Assembly (NCBI GenBank): GCA_000974665.1
Contig: BBSY01000002.1
Location: 1,674,001 to 1,738,000, forward strand
Direction of reading: 5' to 3'
DNA: 64,000 nt
DNA from: an alpha proteobacterium U9-1i
GTDB lineage: Bacteria > Pseudomonadota > Alphaproteobacteria > Caulobacterales > Aquidulcibacteraceae
Part shown: positions 34,694 to 43,059 of the stretch, one piece after another
How the letters are laid out: each line of letters starts with the position of its first letter
How positions within the stretch are numbered: position 1 is the stretch's first letter
Position numbers and translations under genes: made by a program
Notes under the pieces: model-generated
Seen by the model: only the letters and a program-made list of their open reading frames with translations
Told to the model about the DNA's origin: nothing
Database searches by the model: none

Positions 34694-34820
34694 GCGCTCC
34701 ATCGCTGGGGGTCGCTGCCTTTTGGTCTATCCCCGCCCAAATCACGCTGCCCGCCTTGCGCCACAAGCGCCCGCACAAAATTTATCCGACACCCCTCGCG
34801 TCGCGCGCATACTGCGTCGC

Positions 34821-35294
34821 ATGACATCCGCCCCATCCCTCAACACAGACGCGCTCCGCGCCATCGTCGCCCTCTTGCGACGTTGGAGCGGGTTCGCGCT
34901 GTTGTGGTTGGCGCGGTTGCCTATCCAACGCTCGCGCGCCGACATGCTGCGCATGGAGCGCCGCATTGCGCAGCTCATCTTCGCTAGCGCCGTCGTCGCC
35001 GGTTACGCACCCGGCGCACACCGCATGGGTTCACACCGCATCGGCCGTTCCTATCGCGGCAGTTGGCACAGTTTCATCTTGCGCAGCGCTTTGCCCAAGC
35101 TCAGCGCCTTCAATCGCGACCGCCTCGCGCGCATCAAGCACGTCGCGGCCAACATCGATCTCTACGTGAACCGCTTCAAGCAACGCCTTGCCCGTGGCTT
35201 GCTCATGCGCCGCAGCGCCAACCGCGGCCTTGCACCGCGCACGCTGATCTCGCGCGCTTCTGCGCTCGCCTGCGCGTTCGCCGACACATCTTAA
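34821..35294 (+). CDS. Hypothetical basic protein
   Basis: 157 residues from the ATG at 34821. Very rich in Arg, Ala and Ser, with a possible hydrophobic stretch at about 21-33 (WSGFALLWLARLP) and 49-60. No motif recognised. The frame is also open on other strands here, so coding potential is moderate; absence of a better gene in this interval supports it. Confidence 0.45.
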   Translation: MTSAPSLNTDALRAIVALLRRWSGFALLWLARLPIQRSRADMLRMERRIAQLIFASAVVAGYAPGAHRMGSHRIGRSYRGSWHSFILRSALPKLSAFNRDRLARIKHVAANIDLYVNRFKQRLARGLLMRRSANRGLAPRTLISRASALACAFADTS

Positions 35295-35369
35295 ATTCTC
35301 GCGTCGAGAGAGCCTGCAAACACGCGCCAGTCAAACCAGACTCGCGCGGCGCCCGCGTATGCACTGTCG

Positions 35370-35579
35370 CTAGCGGCGCAGATCCATCAGCGCTTGCTTG
35401 GCGCGCGCCATGTAATGATCGGGGAAATACGAAACCGACTTCGACCCCTGCCAAACGCGCGGCGGCGGATCGAAAACTTCGCGGCGGATATAGTTGCGAA
35501 GCGTCGTCACGGCGATGCCAAGCTCACCGGCGGCCTCGGTGATGCTGCGCTCGAGCCGTCCATTCACGCGGATGGGCAT
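35370..35579 (-). CDS. Small MerR/excisionase-type helix-turn-helix protein
   Basis: 69 residues: MPIRVNGRLERSITEAAGELGIAVTTLRNYIRREVF has the winged-helix pattern of MerR-type N-terminal or AlpA/Xis DNA-binding domains, with S/T-EAA-x-x-LG-I-x-x-x-T-L-R-x-Y-I. The C-terminal half lacks a ligand-binding domain, so it is a minimal regulator. It is divergent from the 67-residue gene at 35696, with a palindrome between them. Ribosome binding site weak. Confidence 0.7.
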   Translation of the reverse strand: MPIRVNGRLERSITEAAGELGIAVTTLRNYIRREVFDPPPRVWQGSKSVSYFPDHYMARAKQALMDLRR

Positions 35580-35637
35580 GTGAGGTCTGCCATGTTGATC
35601 AGGTCGCTAACGTTGAGCGTGTGTACTAACTATTCTA

Positions 35638-35669
35638 GGTTGCATAAGCAACCGAATTACACGTATAAG
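35638..35669 (+). promoter_or_regulatory. Promoter with overlapping palindromic operator
   Basis: GGTTGCATAAGCAACC (35638-35653) is a perfect 6-bp palindrome around ATAA. On the plus strand TTGCAT (35640-35645) and TATAAG (35664-35669) are separated by 18 bp, a good sigma70-type promoter. The palindrome covers the -35 box, so a protein bound there would block transcription of the 35696 gene. The MerR-like gene on the other side is the obvious candidate binder. Confidence 0.6.
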
Positions 35670-35695
35670 GGGAGATATAAACCAGGAGTTGCATT

Positions 35696-35899
35696 ATGGC
35701 CGGTGTACCCGAACGCGCCGATCCGCAAGAGGAAGATGATCGCCCCGCCCACGCGCAGGCCGACATCGCCGGCTATGCCAATTTGGCCGGCCTGGTCGGG
35801 TCGATGTTTTCAGCCTTCGAACGAAGCGGGCTTAGTCCCGAAGCCAAGACGAAAAAAGCACAGACCGTCGTTAGGCGGCTTTTTGCGCGCGCCAGCTAA
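35696..35899 (+). CDS. Small acidic-headed protein of unknown function
   Basis: 67 residues, ATG with CAGGAG 8 bp upstream and a good promoter. N-terminal half is acidic and probably disordered (PERADPQEEDDRPAHAQAD); the C-terminal half is helical with a basic end (TKKAQTVVRRLFARAS). No family recognised. Well-formed expression signals argue that it is real. Confidence 0.65.
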   Translation: MAGVPERADPQEEDDRPAHAQADIAGYANLAGLVGSMFSAFERSGLSPEAKTKKAQTVVRRLFARAS

Positions 35900-35937
35900 A
35901 CGCTGACACGCGCGGTGGATATCCAAGGGGGGGAACC

Positions 35938-36645
35938 TTGGTTAGGGAAGAACGCGCCGCCGTCCTGCGCGAAATCTACGCGCTGGACTCGGAATTGTTT
36001 CCGCTCGCAACCGAGGCTGCGAGCTATTACGTCGCCGCCTGCCGCGCACCACCCGCGAATTTCGCGGACAAGGTGGATGCCTACCGCCGCTTTACGCGCG
36101 CGGCGCATCCAGACCAATGCACGAGCCACGCGCAATCCTTCGAGTATCTTGGGCAGGCGCGTTTCGCGCTCGAAGAAAGTCTCGAAGAATCGTTGAGCGG
36201 ATCGACCGCCTGGCAGCTTCGCCAGGCAGAGCGCTTGCGCGGACGTATTCGCGTGCGCGCCGGTTCGTTGGCGCCGCACCTAGAGGCGCGCATCCATAAC
36301 GCCATCGCCGAAGCGCGCTCGATTAAGCGCGCCGATATCGATTTTCAACGGCGGCTTGAGCGGCTGGTGCTGCACTCCACGCACCTCGCAGACCTCGTTC
36401 AAGCGCTCGAAGACTATGAGCGCGAAACGTCGATCGGCGTCACGCACTGGCGATTGTTCGGCATCCGCGTGCGGTCTTTGCTTCTTGCATTGCTGTTTGG
36501 CACGGGAGGCTTTGCCGCGACTGTGTTCGGCGACGATATCGTTCCCCCACGCCTACAAGATTACGTGGCGCTCTGGTCGAACCAATTGATCAGCCAAGTG
36601 CTGCCCGCGCCATTGCCAGCGGAAGCGTGTGAGCCGTCTGCTTAA
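35938..36645 (+). CDS. Membrane-anchored helical protein, unknown function
   Basis: 235 residues from TTG at 35938, preceded by a strong AAGGGGGGGAA ribosome binding site. Largely helical, with long Arg/Glu/Ala-rich segments (about 60-165), a single membrane helix at about 180-200 (LLLALLFGTGGFAATVFG) and a short outer tail ending in Ala. No domain recognised. It overlaps the end of the convergent gene by 4 bp. Confidence 0.7.
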   Translation: MVREERAAVLREIYALDSELFPLATEAASYYVAACRAPPANFADKVDAYRRFTRAAHPDQCTSHAQSFEYLGQARFALEESLEESLSGSTAWQLRQAERLRGRIRVRAGSLAPHLEARIHNAIAEARSIKRADIDFQRRLERLVLHSTHLADLVQALEDYERETSIGVTHWRLFGIRVRSLLLALLFGTGGFAATVFGDDIVPPRLQDYVALWSNQLISQVLPAPLPAEACEPSA

Positions 36646-37208
36646 CCGGCAATGTCAGACATCATCGCCTGCGCCTTCGCCGCGACGCCATCAAGTGTTG
36701 CGGCGAAGCTCGGGGATGAGAAATAGCCAGCGGTTCCGGCGACGAGGCTCATCAGCAAAACCGCAACCAACGCGGTGATGCGGGACGTAGGCTGGCGCGC
36801 GCGGGCGTCAGCGGCTGCGGTGGCGGCGGGCATGTCGGTGTACTCCAGAAGACGTCGCCACGCGTGCGCCTGAGCGCGGCCGCGGGGCAAACTGATGGCG
36901 TCGGCGCCGCCGACGGGCGGGGGGGTGCGGTCGAGCCGCACGCCGGCAAGTTTGCCGGCGCGCAGCGCATGTTTGGCGGCGGCGCGAAGGGCTGGCGTTT
37001 TCGCGCCCTCGCGAGACCAGAGGACGACGTAACGGTGTGCGGCTGCGATCCGCTTGGCCCGCGTCCGGGCCGCCGACGCGCCCGGCGCGGTCACATCGCG
37101 GTCGATCGCGTAGCCGAGGCGCGCAAGCTGTGCGGCGATCTCTTCGACATCCGCGTCGGCGCCGGGCAGGTGCGCGAGGATCACAAGTAGCTGTGGGTTC
37201 GGAGCCAT
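36642..37208 (-). CDS. Membrane protein with TIR-like N-terminal region
   Basis: 188 residues. The first 95 residues have the alternating pattern of a TIR/flavodoxin-like fold (LLVILAHLPGADADVEEIAAQLARLGYAI, then AAAHRYVVLWSREGAKTPA). The glutamate that TIR NADases use after the SxxxxSxW segment is not visible, so catalysis is doubtful. A Pro/Ala linker leads to one C-terminal membrane helix (ALVAVLLMSLVAGTAGYF). The fold call is inference; the protein may be a structural or signalling factor. Confidence 0.55.
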   Translation of the reverse strand: MAPNPQLLVILAHLPGADADVEEIAAQLARLGYAIDRDVTAPGASAARTRAKRIAAAHRYVVLWSREGAKTPALRAAAKHALRAGKLAGVRLDRTPPPVGGADAISLPRGRAQAHAWRRLLEYTDMPAATAAADARARQPTSRITALVAVLLMSLVAGTAGYFSSPSFAATLDGVAAKAQAMMSDIAG

Positions 37209-37566
37209 AGGCGCTCACGCTCGCGGCGCCGGGCCCCCGCAACAAGCGCGCCCACATGTGCCCGTGTGAGGTAGGGCCTCGGCGCCTGATTTTAGGGCGC
37301 GGTGGCTAGAAATTAGGTTGGATGCGCTCGGGGCGTAAACGGTTAGCGCCGCCCCATCGGGTCACTCAGGGTTGCGAACCTGAAATCGCAATGCTTTGGA
37401 AACCGGAATGAATTTCCGATCCATCTCGGTGAACGCGAAATTCACTATAAAAAACAGCAACTAATGCGCTGCATGCTCACCTTGCCTTAACTCTAAAGCG
37501 TTTCATTGTGAGACCTTGGACGCGCGACGTTGGGGCGTGTCTGACAACAGATTTGAGGCGCAGAAA
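37209..37566. other. Intergenic stretch upstream of ddl (about 360 bp)
   Basis: No convincing gene on either strand. The half nearest ddl is clearly more AT-rich than its surroundings. It contains a TATAAA-like -10 candidate at about 37446, with no clear -35. A single TTAA half-site lies at about 37487, but no partner 7 bp away, so it is not a full CtrA box. It probably holds the promoter for the ddl-ftsQ-ftsA group. Confidence 0.5.
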
Positions 37567-38490
37567 ATGGCGCGGGTGGCGGTGCTTTTGGGCGGATTGA
37601 GCCCTGAGAGGCCTGTGAGCCTTTCAACCGGCGCGGGCTGCGCCGCGGCTCTGCGCCGGCTCGGCCACGACGCCATCGAGATCGACCCACAGGACGCTGA
37701 TTGGATGGACCGGCTGAAGGCCGCCAGCGTCGATGCCGCATTCAATTCGTTGCACGGTCCGTGGGGCGAGGATGGCTTCGTTCAAGGCGTGCTCGAGTAT
37801 CTGCGCGTCCCCTACACCCATTCCGGCGTGCTCGCGTCGGCGCTGGCGATGGATAAGGCCAAAGCGAAAGCTGTGTTCGCGCAAGCCGGCCTGCCGCTTG
37901 CCGAAGGCAAGCTGATGAACCGCATCGAAGCCGCGAAAGCGCACCCGATGGCGTTGCCGTATGTGGTGAAGCCGAACGCGCAAGGCTCGTCGGTCGGCGT
38001 GTTCATCGTCCGTGAAGGCGCCAACCGCCCGCCCGAACAATTGCTGGATCCAGACTGGACCTATGGCGAAGAGGTTCTGGTCGAGGAATTCGTCGCCGGC
38101 AAGGAGCTGACGGTGGCGGTGCTCGGCGAAAAGTCCGGCTCGCGCGCGCTCGCGGTGACGGAAATTCACCCGGCCGGCGAATGGTACGATTTCAACGCCA
38201 AGTATTCCGAAGGCGGCTCGCGTCACGAGCTGCCGGCGCAAATCCCGGCCGACATCGCCAAGAAAATGATGCGCGCCGCCGAGGACGCACACGACGCGCT
38301 TGGCTGCCGTGGTCTTACGCGCAGCGATTTCATGTACGACCCCACGCGCGGCAAGATCGCGTTGCTGGAGGTCAACACTCAGCCCGGCATGACGCCGACT
38401 TCGCTCGCGCCCGAGCAAGCCCAGCATCTCGGCATGAGCTACGATCAATTGGTGGCGTGGATCCTGGAGGACGCGTCATGTCAACGATGA
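37567..38490 (+). CDS. ddl: D-alanine:D-alanine ligase
   Basis: ATP-grasp enzyme that makes the D-Ala-D-Ala used by MurF. 307 residues from the ATG at 37567 with GAGG upstream; the frame extends 17 codons further without support. Motifs: [68 protein letters not shown] and the C-terminal [18 protein letters not shown]. It overlaps ftsQ by 13 bp. Confidence 0.96.
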   Translation: MARVAVLLGGLSPERPVSLSTGAGCAAALRRLGHDAIEIDPQDADWMDRLKAASVDAAFNSLHGPWGEDGFVQGVLEYLRVPYTHSGVLASALAMDKAKAKAVFAQAGLPLAEGKLMNRIEAAKAHPMALPYVVKPNAQGSSVGVFIVREGANRPPEQLLDPDWTYGEEVLVEEFVAGKELTVAVLGEKSGSRALAVTEIHPAGEWYDFNAKYSEGGSRHELPAQIPADIAKKMMRAAEDAHDALGCRGLTRSDFMYDPTRGKIALLEVNTQPGMTPTSLAPEQAQHLGMSYDQLVAWILEDASCQR

Positions 38491-39419
38491 GAGCGCGCCG
38501 TCCCGGCCGCAGCGCCGCTGAACCAACGCGCAAGGGGCGCGGCCGCCGCACGCCGCCGCCGCCACCGAGCGGCGAAAACATGCCGCGCCTGGCGCGCATC
38601 AAACTCTCCGGCGGTTTGGCGCCGGACGAAGTGCAGGTCAGCGGCAAAAGCCTCGGCATCGCGCTCGCCGGCATTTTGATTTTCGGCGGCGCGGCGATTG
38701 CCGGCGCGGCTTGGATGGGTTCGTCTCTGTTTGACGTGCGCGAAGCCGCTGCACGCACCGTCGATGTCGCCGCGGCCGACGTTGGTTTCCGCATCGACGA
38801 AGTGAAAATTCTCGGCGTCGCCGGCGCACGCGCGCAGGAAGTGCGCGAGCAGATCATCCCCGATGGGCGCCAGTCGATCCTCTCGCTCGATCCCGCCGAC
38901 GTGAAGGCGCGCATCGAGGCGCTGGATTGGGTCGCCCACGCTTACGTGCGCCGCTTATGGCCTTCGACAATGGAAATTCGCGTTGAGCGCCGCCAAGCGT
39001 ATGCGCGCTGGCAGGAAGGCGACGAGATCACCGTGATCGACGCCAACGGAGATCGCCTGCTGGCCGAGCAGGCCGCTGACCATCCCGAATTGCCTTTGGT
39101 GATTGGCGCCAACGCCGGCCCAACAGCGGAGCCTTTGCTGCTGGCGCTGGAAGAATTGCCGGAGGTGCGTGAGCGCCTGTCGTCGCTGGTGCGCGTGCGC
39201 GATCGCCGCTGGAACATGGAATTGACCAACGGCATGACCATCGCGTTGCCCGAGGCCGAACCAGCGATCGCACTGTCGCGCCTTGAAGGTTTGCAAACTC
39301 AACATCGATTGCTCGATCGCCCGATTGCAACGATTGATATGCGCGCGCCCGGACGCATGTCCGTGCGCGTGCGCCAGCAATTGACCGGCGGCAATTCTCC
39401 GCTTGCGGAGGGCGTGTGA
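38478..39419 (+). CDS. ftsQ: Cell division protein FtsQ
   Basis: 313 residues, ATG preceded by GGAGG with 8 bp spacing. An Arg/Pro-rich cytoplasmic N-terminus (about 1-50), one membrane helix ([21 protein letters not shown], about 58-78), a POTRA domain beginning [23 protein letters not shown], and the FtsQ C-terminal domain with [29 protein letters not shown]. Typical alphaproteobacterial FtsQ. Recruits FtsL/FtsB to the septum. Confidence 0.94.
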   Translation: MSTMRARRPGRSAAEPTRKGRGRRTPPPPPSGENMPRLARIKLSGGLAPDEVQVSGKSLGIALAGILIFGGAAIAGAAWMGSSLFDVREAAARTVDVAAADVGFRIDEVKILGVAGARAQEVREQIIPDGRQSILSLDPADVKARIEALDWVAHAYVRRLWPSTMEIRVERRQAYARWQEGDEITVIDANGDRLLAEQAADHPELPLVIGANAGPTAEPLLLALEELPEVRERLSSLVRVRDRRWNMELTNGMTIALPEAEPAIALSRLEGLQTQHRLLDRPIATIDMRAPGRMSVRVRQQLTGGNSPLAEGV

Positions 39420-39421
39420 GC

Positions 39422-40744
39422 ATGGCGCTTCTCGACGTCGTCCGTCATCGCGAAGAAGAGATCGAGCCGCGCGGCGCGACGCCCTTGATCGCGTCGCTGG
39501 ACGTTGGCGTTTCAAAAACCGTGTGCCTCGCCGCGCGTCGCGATCCAGTGCTGGACCTGCACCCCGAGCGCCCGCTGCGTGTGCTCGGTGTCGGCCTGCA
39601 ATCGGCGCCGGCGTCCGCCAGCGGCAAGCCTGCTGACTTCGACGCCTGCGCCCGCGCCATCCGCGTCGCCATTGAAGACGCCGCCGAAATGGCCGGCGCG
39701 CCGATCAAGCGCGTGGTCGCAACGTATTCCGGCCCTGGCCTCAATTCCCGCATCGTCCGTGGCGCCGCGCGCGTCCGCGGCGCCGTCATCCGCGAGCGCG
39801 ATCTCGACGCCGCCATCAATGCGGCGATGCAATCCGTGCCCAGCCCGCAGCTGTCGTTCTTGCACGTTGAGCCGCTGCGCTACGTCATCGATGATGGCGA
39901 ACCGGTGCTCGATCCTGTCGGCCAGCCGGGCAAGATGCTCGCGGTTGAGGCTTGCGTGGTCACCGCGCCCACCGAAGCATTGAACGCGCTGAAGGCCTGC
40001 GTGCAGCAGGCCGGCGCCGAAGTCGAAGAAATCATGGCCGCGCCTTACGCAGCGGCGCTTTCGGCGCTGACGCCGGAAGAACGCGCCGCGGGCGCACTCG
40101 TCATCGATCTTGGCGCGGGCTCACTTGGCGTCTCCGTGTTCACCAGCGAAGGTTTGGTGCACGCGGAGACGATTTCCTGTGGCGGCGTCCGCTTGACCCG
40201 CGACCTTGCCATGAAGCTCGAGACCACCTTCGCCGCCGCAGAGCGCGTTAAGCTCGCCTTTGGCGCGGTGGGGCAGGCCTGCGATCCGCGCGAAGCGGTG
40301 CAAGCGCCCAAGCTCGGCCGCGACGGCCGCCTGGAAGCGTCCACCACCCTCAAAGGCGTCATCGCCGACACACTGACGCCGCGGCTGGCGGAAATGCTGC
40401 TCACGGCGCGCGATCGCCTCGCCCGCGCCGGCTTCAGCGGCGATACGATGCCGCCGCGCGCCATCATCGTTGGCGGCGGCGCCGCCATGCCTGGCGTTCG
40501 CGAGGTCGCCGCGCAGGCGCTGGCGATGCCAGTCCGCATCGGCCGCCCCTTCGAGCTTTGTGGGTTTGACCATGGCGAGGCGGGCCCCGCCTTCGCCGCG
40601 TCGGCCGGATTGCTCCGCTACCGTTTGGACACCCCAATGCTTGAGGACGTCGAGCGCTCCTTCGTGCCAAGCCTCCGCGACATCGCCCACGCCATGAAAG
40701 GCGGCGCGCGCGGCGCCTGGACCTGGCTGCGCGAAAACTTTTGA
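39422..40744 (+). CDS. ftsA: Cell division protein FtsA
   Basis: Actin-like protein that ties FtsZ to the membrane. 440 residues from ATG 39422 (GGAGGG 9 bp upstream); a GTG at 39416 is too close to that site. Actin-fold phosphate motifs ASLDVGVSKT near residue 25 and LVIDLGAGSLGVSVF near 225, the IIVGGGAAMPG adenosine motif near 350, and the terminal amphipathic anchor GAWTWLRENF. The central region has the 1C subdomain instead of actin's 1B. Confidence 0.94.
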   Translation: MALLDVVRHREEEIEPRGATPLIASLDVGVSKTVCLAARRDPVLDLHPERPLRVLGVGLQSAPASASGKPADFDACARAIRVAIEDAAEMAGAPIKRVVATYSGPGLNSRIVRGAARVRGAVIRERDLDAAINAAMQSVPSPQLSFLHVEPLRYVIDDGEPVLDPVGQPGKMLAVEACVVTAPTEALNALKACVQQAGAEVEEIMAAPYAAALSALTPEERAAGALVIDLGAGSLGVSVFTSEGLVHAETISCGGVRLTRDLAMKLETTFAAAERVKLAFGAVGQACDPREAVQAPKLGRDGRLEASTTLKGVIADTLTPRLAEMLLTARDRLARAGFSGDTMPPRAIIVGGGAAMPGVREVAAQALAMPVRIGRPFELCGFDHGEAGPAFAASAGLLRYRLDTPMLEDVERSFVPSLRDIAHAMKGGARGAWTWLRENF

Positions 40745-40842
40745 GCCGACCATCCCGTAAGGGGAGACGGCCACGATCGGCGCGCATCCGTCCACAACCC
40801 AACGCGCTTTAGCCCCAAATCCGCCGTGACCGTTTCAGACGC

Positions 40843-40857
40843 TTAACGAAGGGTTAA
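40843..40857 (+). promoter_or_regulatory. CtrA binding box upstream of ftsZ
   Basis: TTAACGAAGGGTTAA exactly matches TTAA-N7-TTAA. It lies 86 bp upstream of the ftsZ ATG. In Caulobacter crescentus CtrA represses ftsZ until the swarmer-to-stalked transition from such a site, so the same logic is likely here. Confidence 0.82.
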
Positions 40858-40901
40858 ACCCTTGCGGGCGCTTATGTGGATAGCGCCGCCAAGTGTTGGG
40901 C

Positions 40902-40915
40902 GAATCGTGAGATTC
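40902..40915. promoter_or_regulatory. Pair of GANTC (CcrM/GcrA) sites upstream of ftsZ
   Basis: GAATC at 40902-40906 and GATTC at 40911-40915 lie 28-41 bp before the ftsZ ATG. CcrM methylates the adenine of GANTC, and GcrA senses methylated sites to activate transcription. A close pair of such 5-bp sites between the CtrA box and the gene is consistent with methylation-dependent ftsZ expression. Confidence 0.65.
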
Positions 40916-40942
40916 GGTATCGCCTTGGGAAGCGGGATGTAG

Positions 40943-42277
40943 ATGTCTTATTCGAATGCGCCGTCATTGCATGAGCTGAAGCCGCGCATCGTCGTGTTCG
41001 GCGTGGGCGGGGCCGGCGGCAACGCCGTCAACAATATGATCGACGCGCGCCTTCAAGGCGTCGAGTTCGTTGTGGCCAACACCGACGCACAAGCGCTCAC
41101 GCGTGCGAAGACGCCGAACCGCATCCAACTCGGCCACTCGATCACCGAAGGCTTGGGCGCCGGCGCGCGCCCGGAAGTTGGTCAAGCGGCCGCGCAGGAA
41201 AGCCAGCCGGAAATTCTCGAAATGCTGGAAGGCGCGCACATGGTGTTCGTCGCCGCCGGCATGGGCGGCGGCACCGGCACCGGCGCGGCGCCCGTGATCG
41301 CCCGCACCGCGCGCGAGCGCGGCATCCTCACCATCGCGGTGGTGACGAAGCCGTTCCACTTCGAAGGCCAGCGCCGCATGCAACTCGCCGAGCAGGGCGT
41401 GCAGGAGCTGCGCAAGCACGTCGATACGCTCATCGTCATCCCGAACCAGAACCTCTTCCGCGTCGCCAATGAGCGCACGACGTTCGCGGAAGCGTTCCAA
41501 CTGGCGGATCAGGTGCTGTACTCAGGCGTGCGCGGCGTCACCGATCTGATGGTGATGCCAGGCCTCATCAATCTCGACTTCGCCGACGTCCGCACCGTGA
41601 TGGCGGAGATGGGTACGGCGATGATGGGCACCGGCGAGGGCGATGGCCCCAACCGCGCCCTCGACGCCGCCCACGGCGCGATCGCCAATCCGCTGCTCGA
41701 TATCGTTTCGATGCGCGGCGCCAAGGGCGTGCTGATCAACATCACCGGCGGCTTCGACATGACGTTGTATGAGGTCGATCAAGCGGCGAACGAAATCCGC
41801 GCCGAGGTTGATCCGAACGCCAACATCATCCTGGGCTCGACGTTCGATGAAACCCTCGAAGGCCGCATGCGCGTGAGCGTGGTGGCGACGGGGATCGATG
41901 ACGAGCACATCGTCGCCCAGCAAACCATCGTCCAGCCCGCGCGCCGCGCCGCCGATGCGCCGGTCGTGCGCACGCGCACGCCGATGCGCGAGGAGCCAGT
42001 GACGCGCCCCGCCGCGCACGCGATCAATCTCGACGATGAGCCGATCTACGAAGAGGATCGCCCAAGCTTTGCAAATGACGCCGAACCGGCCGTCGCCGAT
42101 AAGCGCGGCTTCAATCTGTTCGGTTGGATGAAGCCCGGCGCGACGGATGAAGCGACGCCGCGCCCCGTTGAACCTCCGCGCCCAACGCGCGCGCACGAAG
42201 ATATCGTCCGCGATCCCGCACTGGACGAGGAACTGGAGATCCCAGCCTTCCTCCGCCGCCAAATGGGCCCGCGCTAG
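40943..42277 (+). CDS. ftsZ: Cell division protein FtsZ
   Basis: Tubulin-like GTPase that builds the Z ring. 444 residues. GTP-binding [12 protein letters not shown] (about 21-32) and the tubulin signature [10 protein letters not shown] (about 108-117), T7-loop region [12 protein letters not shown] long linker (about 325-425) ends in the conserved C-terminal peptide [14 protein letters not shown] that binds FtsA. Expression is likely cell-cycle controlled through the CtrA and GANTC sites. The last 4 bp overlap the convergent gene. Confidence 0.98.
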   Translation: MSYSNAPSLHELKPRIVVFGVGGAGGNAVNNMIDARLQGVEFVVANTDAQALTRAKTPNRIQLGHSITEGLGAGARPEVGQAAAQESQPEILEMLEGAHMVFVAAGMGGGTGTGAAPVIARTARERGILTIAVVTKPFHFEGQRRMQLAEQGVQELRKHVDTLIVIPNQNLFRVANERTTFAEAFQLADQVLYSGVRGVTDLMVMPGLINLDFADVRTVMAEMGTAMMGTGEGDGPNRALDAAHGAIANPLLDIVSMRGAKGVLINITGGFDMTLYEVDQAANEIRAEVDPNANIILGSTFDETLEGRMRVSVVATGIDDEHIVAQQTIVQPARRAADAPVVRTRTPMREEPVTRPAAHAINLDDEPIYEEDRPSFANDAEPAVADKRGFNLFGWMKPGATDEATPRPVEPPRPTRAHEDIVRDPALDEELEIPAFLRRQMGPR

Positions 42278-42870
42278 CGCGTAACTGGCAAAGGTCGGCA
42301 CGCGCGCCCATACGCTTCAGCGTAAGGGCGATCGAAGCACGCGACGAGGCCGTCAACGACATCTAAGTTCAGCGGCCATTCCGGATTCCTCTGAGTAGGA
42401 AAGGCCGCTACGAAGCGCGCGCGGCCGGCGGCGAACGCCTCCGGCATCGGCACACGGCTCAATCTCTCGCGCGCTTCGATCAAGGCGGCGCGATCACGCC
42501 GAAGGAACGCGATCGTCGCATCGCGATAGGCCTGCATCTCCGGCGCTGTTTCGCTGGCGCGCACCTCCTCGAGCAACACCAATGCGGCCTCGGTCTGCCC
42601 GGCGGCGGCCCGCAGCTGCGCTTCGTGGTGCAACAGACCAAGGCGTTCGCGCTCCAGCCTTTGCGTGCGATAGGCGGCGATCAGATCGGCGGCGACGGCC
42701 TCGCACCCCGGCGTTTCGCCGACGACGCGCCAGCCGCTGTCCGGCGTACTGTCGAACACGCGTAAATCCAGCCGCATCATCGCGCTCATATCGTAGGCAC
42801 ACGCGCTCGGCGCTTCTTGCGCCAAGGCGCCCGGCGCAAGCAGAGTGAACGCAATCAGAAATGCCCGCAT
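42274..42870 (-). CDS. Periplasmic helical protein, unknown function
   Basis: 198 residues. Excellent AGGAGG 5 bp before the ATG at 42870 and a clear signal peptide ([18 protein letters not shown]). The mature part is helical with TPR-like texture ([43 protein letters not shown]). No domain is certain. Possible disulfides: Cys near 24, 56, 177 and 190. Function unknown. Confidence 0.72.
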   Translation of the reverse strand: MRAFLIAFTLLAPGALAQEAPSACAYDMSAMMRLDLRVFDSTPDSGWRVVGETPGCEAVAADLIAAYRTQRLERERLGLLHHEAQLRAAAGQTEAALVLLEEVRASETAPEMQAYRDATIAFLRRDRAALIEARERLSRVPMPEAFAAGRARFVAAFPTQRNPEWPLNLDVVDGLVACFDRPYAEAYGRACRPLPVTR

Positions 42871-43059
42871 GAGCGCCTCCTTTGATCAGCTTACGTCCAA
42901 TTCGCCGCCTTCGACACCGCCGTACATGACTGAAAGCTAATGCTGTGGTGTGACCTCGGACACATCGCTCGCCTTATTCGGCTCGCAGGATGATCGCGGC
43001 GAAGTGTGCGCGGCTCGGGAGAGCTTTCCGCGCCCGCTCGCGGGCAGCAGCGAGGGCTC

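Noticed and set aside
37486-37500. Half CtrA site TTAA in the gap before ddl
   Set aside because: No second TTAA at 7-bp distance.
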